A DNA stretch of 7,710 nt. It comes from Spirochaetales bacterium. Its GTDB lineage: Bacteria; Spirochaetota; Spirochaetia; Treponematales; UBA12059. The position numbers were made by a program, and so were the translations under genes. Below are positions 4,675-7,710 of this stretch, piece after piece. The number at the start of each line of letters is the position of its first letter. The first letter of the stretch is position 1. The notes under the pieces were generated by a model that was given only the letters and a program-made list of their open reading frames with translations, did no database searches and was not told the origin of the DNA. Location: contig JAFGUM010000277.1 of NCBI GenBank assembly GCA_016938515.1, forward strand, positions 1-7,710, given 5' to 3'.

Positions 4675-6537
4675 ATGCGCCATGGTGCCAGACTCAAGCG
4701 AATTATAATCTTGCCGTTTTTTTCCATTATGGCAGCCGGCTTCGCGTTTATATGGTTGGGATACCTCGACGCGTCCAGGGCAGCGTTACGCGAAGCCGTG
4801 TCGGCCATCGTGCGCGAATCGTCGGAACGCGTCGGGGAAGAGCTGTCAAGGCGCCTGGACTCAGCTGCCCTCGCGGCTGGGGGGAACGCGGCGTTTCTGG
4901 CGGTCTTTCCTCAGACGGACGAGTACGCCCGTTCGATCCAGAACGTGTTCGTCTCGCAGCTTGAGGTGGATACGACCATAGCCATTTACTCGGTAGGGTT
5001 CGCGAACGGTGACTATCTCGAAGCCCAGCGCCTCCAGTCGGGAGCTGTACGCGTAGGGCGCGCCGGCGCATCGACTGGGCATGCCCTTGTATTCAAGCCT
5101 GTTTTGGAAGATGGGGGCTTTGGCCCCGCCGGCGAAACCGTTCCGGGCTATGATCCGCGGACGCGCCCCTGGTACCGGGCTGCGCTGGCAGCCGGCGGTT
5201 CAGCCTGGAGCGAGCCCTACACGCTGTATTCCAACGCAGATCCAGCCATAGCCGTATCGTTGCCCATATTCGTTGACAATCGCATCGTGGGGGTAACCAG
5301 CGCGACGCTGAGACTTGGCACACTCTCGGAATACCTGGCCGGCATGGAAGAAGCCAGAAACGGGTTCATGTACGTCGTAGATGAGGAGGGCTTGCTCATC
5401 GCCGCTTCCGGGGCTTCAATCGTGCGTGCGGACGGTACCAGAGCCAGGGCGCATGAGACTGAGATCCCGCTCGCGGCTACTCTCGCCCGTGCCGCGCAGG
5501 GTGTGGCAGAAGGAGTTTTCCTGTTTGCCGAGGATGGGGTCGAGTATCTGGGGCGCGCGGTGCCGTTTTCCCCCGCTCCCGGGCTTGACTGGACGATAGT
5601 GCTTGCCGTGGAAGAGCGCGCCTACGCGTCGCGACTCCAGGAAGCTGATGAAAGGAACTTCGTCCTGCTCGCCGTTTTCCTCGGCGCATCCCTGCTGGCT
5701 GGCTGGTTCGTCGTAGACTACGTGACAAAGCCGATACGGGCCCTCGCAGACAGCGTGGACGTGTTTCAACCCGGCGTCGTGGTTCCCCCGGCGCTCGCGG
5801 AATTTTCCAACCGCAACAACGAGCTAGGCAGGCTGTCGCGTTCGTTCCTGGCGATGAAAACCAGGCTTGACGAGAGCTTCTTGTCGCTCCAGGCCAACCT
5901 GGACGAAAAGGAGGTGCTCCTCAAGGAGGTGCACCACCGCGTCAAGAACAACCTGCAGATCGTTTCAAGCATATTGTCCATCCAGTCGGGGACGCTGGAT
6001 GACCCTGGTGCGAAGCAGGCGTTCAACGATTGCCAGGATCGCATCCAGGCCATGGCTCTGGTGCACGAGGAAGTGTACCACACGGGGTCTTTCGTGGAGC
6101 TGGACATGAGGGGGTATCTACGGCGGATAAGTGAGTCGTTGCGGTACGCCGGCGACAGCGCCTCCCGCACCGTGGAGATACGGCTGGACATTGGCGACGA
6201 GGCGTCGCTTTCGCTCGAAAAGGCCATTCCGTGCGGGCTCATAGTCAACGAGCTCGTTACCAATGCCCTCAAGCACGCGTTTACGGGCAAGACTCACGGG
6301 CTCGTTACCATCGCGTTTGGTACGGGCTCGTCGCTGTGCCACCTTGAGGTACGCGACGACGGCATAGGAATGGACGATACCCCCGCGCGTCCGGACGAGA
6401 AGCCCGGTTTTGCGATGGCGCACGAGGGTATTGGCAGCCACCTCGTGCATGGGCTTGTGTCCCAGCTCGGCGGCTCGATGCAGCGCGACGCTCCTCCCGA
6501 CGGCGGCACCCGGGTTATAGTTGAGTTCCCTGTGTAG
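4675..6537 (+). CDS. Membrane sensor histidine kinase: Cache sensor, HAMP-like linker, HisKA_2, HATPase
   Basis: This 620-residue inner-membrane protein should sense a small ligand outside the membrane and phosphorylate a response regulator. Transmembrane segment 1 is at about 10-30. The extracytoplasmic part (about 31-328) carries the Cache-type signature YDPRTRPWYR (159-168) followed by WSEPYTLY and VSLPIFVDNRIVGVTSATL, resembling a double-Cache domain. Transmembrane segment 2 is at about 329-350, then a HAMP-like linker starting TKPIRAL. The HisKA_2 dimerisation box is EVHHRVKNNLQIV, with His421 the likely phosphoacceptor. The ATPase domain shows the N box NELVTNALKHAF (525-536), DGIG (562-565), and EGIGSHLV plus QLGGSM near the end. 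No receiver domain is fused and no response regulator lies in the window, so its partner and signal are unknown. ATG 4675 gives a short basic leader before the first membrane segment. Confidence 0.92.
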   Translation: MRHGARLKRIIILPFFSIMAAGFAFIWLGYLDASRAALREAVSAIVRESSERVGEELSRRLDSAALAAGGNAAFLAVFPQTDEYARSIQNVFVSQLEVDTTIAIYSVGFANGDYLEAQRLQSGAVRVGRAGASTGHALVFKPVLEDGGFGPAGETVPGYDPRTRPWYRAALAAGGSAWSEPYTLYSNADPAIAVSLPIFVDNRIVGVTSATLRLGTLSEYLAGMEEARNGFMYVVDEEGLLIAASGASIVRADGTRARAHETEIPLAATLARAAQGVAEGVFLFAEDGVEYLGRAVPFSPAPGLDWTIVLAVEERAYASRLQEADERNFVLLAVFLGASLLAGWFVVDYVTKPIRALADSVDVFQPGVVVPPALAEFSNRNNELGRLSRSFLAMKTRLDESFLSLQANLDEKEVLLKEVHHRVKNNLQIVSSILSIQSGTLDDPGAKQAFNDCQDRIQAMALVHEEVYHTGSFVELDMRGYLRRISESLRYAGDSASRTVEIRLDIGDEASLSLEKAIPCGLIVNELVTNALKHAFTGKTHGLVTIAFGTGSSLCHLEVRDDGIGMDDTPARPDEKPGFAMAHEGIGSHLVHGLVSQLGGSMQRDAPPDGGTRVIVEFPV

Positions 6538-6551
6538 ACGCGCTTATGAAT

Positions 6552-6570
6552 TTTTATGTTGTACATAAAA
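6552..6570. promoter_or_regulatory. AT-rich 19-bp inverted repeat downstream of the kinase gene
   Basis: TTTTATGT (6552-6559) and ACATAAAA (6563-6570) are perfect complements around TGT. The surrounding stretch to about 6587 is strikingly AT-rich for this region. A weak promoter-like pair, TTGTAC (6559-6564) and TTTAAA (6581-6586) with 16 nt between, overlaps its right arm. It could be an operator for the gene at 6700 or a weak 3' structure of the kinase transcript; it has no T tract after the stem. Confidence 0.45.
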
Positions 6571-6622
6571 TGAACACGTATTTAAAGGTACGCGTGGTCG
6601 TGATACAGTTCTGGATACGGCT

Positions 6623-6658
6623 CTGACGCCATGTCAGCAGCACCCGGGCGTTGCCCGG
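6623..6658 (+). promoter_or_regulatory. Two tandem stem-loops in the presumed 5' leader of the exported-protein gene
   Basis: The first stem is CTGAC (6623-6627) with GTCAG (6633-6637) and a 5-nt loop. The second is CCGGGC (6644-6649) with GCCCGG (6653-6658) and a 3-nt loop, followed after 12 nt by a pyrimidine-rich stretch at 6671-6683. The second resembles the stem of a terminator, but the T-rich part is too distant for a standard one. I could not match the region to a known riboswitch. A leader structure controlling the downstream gene or stabilising its mRNA is possible. Confidence 0.4.
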
Positions 6659-6684
6659 ATCTGAACCAATCCTTTTCTTTTTTC

Positions 6685-6693
6685 AAGGAAGGA
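6685..6693 (+). promoter_or_regulatory. Ribosome binding site of the exported-protein gene
   Basis: AAGGAAGGA ends just upstream of the ATG at 6700, with GG at 6691-6692 leaving 7 nt. It is the strongest Shine-Dalgarno sequence among the host genes here and suggests high expression, as for abundant envelope proteins. Confidence 0.7.
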
Positions 6694-6699
6694 AAACAA

Positions 6700-7710
6700 A
6701 TGAAACGCACACTCGTAGCCCTGCTGCTCGTGGCCGCCCTTGCGGCGCCCGCGTTTGGGCAGTTTGTACCAGGGTCGATGCAAAACGGCATGACCATGGG
6801 GTTGTTCGAGAACGAGATAGACCAAGCGTTCCAGGCCAACCCTGATTTTGGTGATTACGACGCCAGTTTCCTGTTTGCCGGGCTCGGTAACCCGTTGTCC
6901 GGTGTTGAGGATGACTCTATTCCATTCTACTTCAACGACTATGACGCGTTCGATACCGGTTTCAATACCCCACTACGCCTAGGGTACTATATGGCCGGAT
7001 CGCTGCCGCTGTCATTGTATACGTCTATGGATATTGGCGCTTTGTCCGCTCGGGATATAATCAGCGATTACACCACAACGACTACGGCAGTATCCGCCGT
7101 CGTAGACGGCACGACGACCACCAATCATAGATGGACGGATCTGAGTACGACTGTTACTCCTACTGATACTATTCTGTTCAGTGATTACGCGGTTGATCTG
7201 CAGGCGTTGGTGAAGCTCGGGACGGCTATAACCGGGCTTTACATCAATGTGGCAGGCGATAACTCTCCTGCAGATGTTGCGGCTGCAAATGGATATTTCG
7301 CCAGCTCTGTCGCTACTCACAACTACAATTCAGCCGCCGGCGGAGAGGTGCCGGTAGCTACGCTGGATTATACCGTTACGCAAAGCACAACCAACATAAA
7401 CCCCGCGGGTTTGCCTGCCGCTGGTGCCGCCGGCGTATACTCGTTTGATGATACGATCCGTGTGGGGGTTCCGTTTTCGATGCGAACCGGCGACATGGAA
7501 CACGTCGCGTACCTGGACGCTACGATCGCGTCGACGGATGATTCAGCGGCGTATAGTTACGTCGAGACGCTCCACGCTGATTCCGTGGGCGGCGCGTCTG
7601 TCGATGATGATACGCTGGCGATTACCTCGAAGACGAGCGCTACCGATGTATCGCTCACCTACGAATTGACCCTGCCCGCCGGGGACGGCGGTGACGAATG
7701 GCTCGCTTCG
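6700..7710 (+). CDS. Exported acidic Thr/Asp-rich protein, possibly outer-membrane (3'-truncated by window edge)
   Basis: The frame is open for 337 codons to the window end, so the C-terminus is missing. Residues 1-20 form a clear Sec signal peptide, MKRTLVALLLVAALAAPAFG, with likely cleavage before Gln21; there is no lipobox cysteine. The mature part contains few basic residues (I count two Lys and five Arg after the signal peptide) against many Asp and Glu. Thr runs occur at 125-129 and 138-141. The stretch TPLRLGYYMAGSLPLSLYTSMDIG alternates small, polar and aromatic residues as membrane beta-strands do. I do not recognise the family. Export is well supported; a beta-barrel or surface location is inference. 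A strong ribosome binding site and a structured leader precede it. No repeat of whole domains is obvious in the visible part. Confidence 0.8.
   Translation, partial: MKRTLVALLLVAALAAPAFGQFVPGSMQNGMTMGLFENEIDQAFQANPDFGDYDASFLFAGLGNPLSGVEDDSIPFYFNDYDAFDTGFNTPLRLGYYMAGSLPLSLYTSMDIGALSARDIISDYTTTTTAVSAVVDGTTTTNHRWTDLSTTVTPTDTILFSDYAVDLQALVKLGTAITGLYINVAGDNSPADVAAANGYFASSVATHNYNSAAGGEVPVATLDYTVTQSTTNINPAGLPAAGAAGVYSFDDTIRVGVPFSMRTGDMEHVAYLDATIASTDDSAAYSYVETLHADSVGGASVDDDTLAITSKTSATDVSLTYELTLPAGDGGDEWLAS

Noticed and set aside
6644..6683. Rho-independent terminator of the histidine kinase gene
   Set aside because: The GC stem is good, but the T-rich segment starts 12 nt after it and is interrupted, and the structure sits over 100 bases after the kinase stop, close to the next gene's ribosome binding site.

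Overview
The window is GC-rich bacterial chromosome carrying six host genes and one AT-rich insert. The host genes are era (3' end only), pth, a family II inorganic pyrophosphatase with a CBS-DRTGG-CBS regulatory insert, thiS, a Cache-domain sensor histidine kinase, and the 5' part of an exported acidic protein. The kinase type, the pyrophosphatase architecture and the look of the Pth N-terminus (FLGN-x-G...RHNVAW) fit a free-living, fairly GC-rich spirochaete. That assignment is inference, at moderate confidence at best.

Layout. 1-272: the KH-domain end of Era. 273-1950: an AT-rich two-gene restriction-modification cassette, made of a cytosine-5 DNA methyltransferase and an HNH endonuclease whose reading frames share one base. 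Its upstream region holds a long inverted repeat next to a plausible promoter. 1954-2538 (minus): pth, whose stop lies only 3 bases beyond the endonuclease stop. 2539-2605: a compact divergent promoter region in which the pth and pyrophosphatase -35 hexamers overlap on opposite strands; both predicted transcripts start at or within about 3 nt of the start codon. 2606-4261: the pyrophosphatase. 4264-4408: an array of 20-bp tandem repeats between the convergent pyrophosphatase and thiS genes. Its units contain copies of the last codons of thiS. 4398-4601 (minus): thiS. 4675-6537: the histidine kinase, with a -10-like TATACT exactly 7 nt before its ATG. 6538-6699: an intergenic region with an AT-rich 19-bp inverted repeat and two small stem-loops. 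6700-7710: a secreted, Thr/Asp-rich protein that runs off the window.

How the genes relate. The methyltransferase and endonuclease should work as a pair, one modifying and the other cutting the same unmethylated site. The host genes are mostly housekeeping functions (ribosome assembly, peptidyl-tRNA recycling, pyrophosphate removal, a sulfur carrier) and are not an obvious operon; neighbours are mostly divergent or convergent. I found no convincing entirely new defence system. The least ordinary observations are the thiS-derived repeat array, the shared -35 divergent promoter with predicted leaderless starts, and the precise fit of the restriction cassette against the pth stop.
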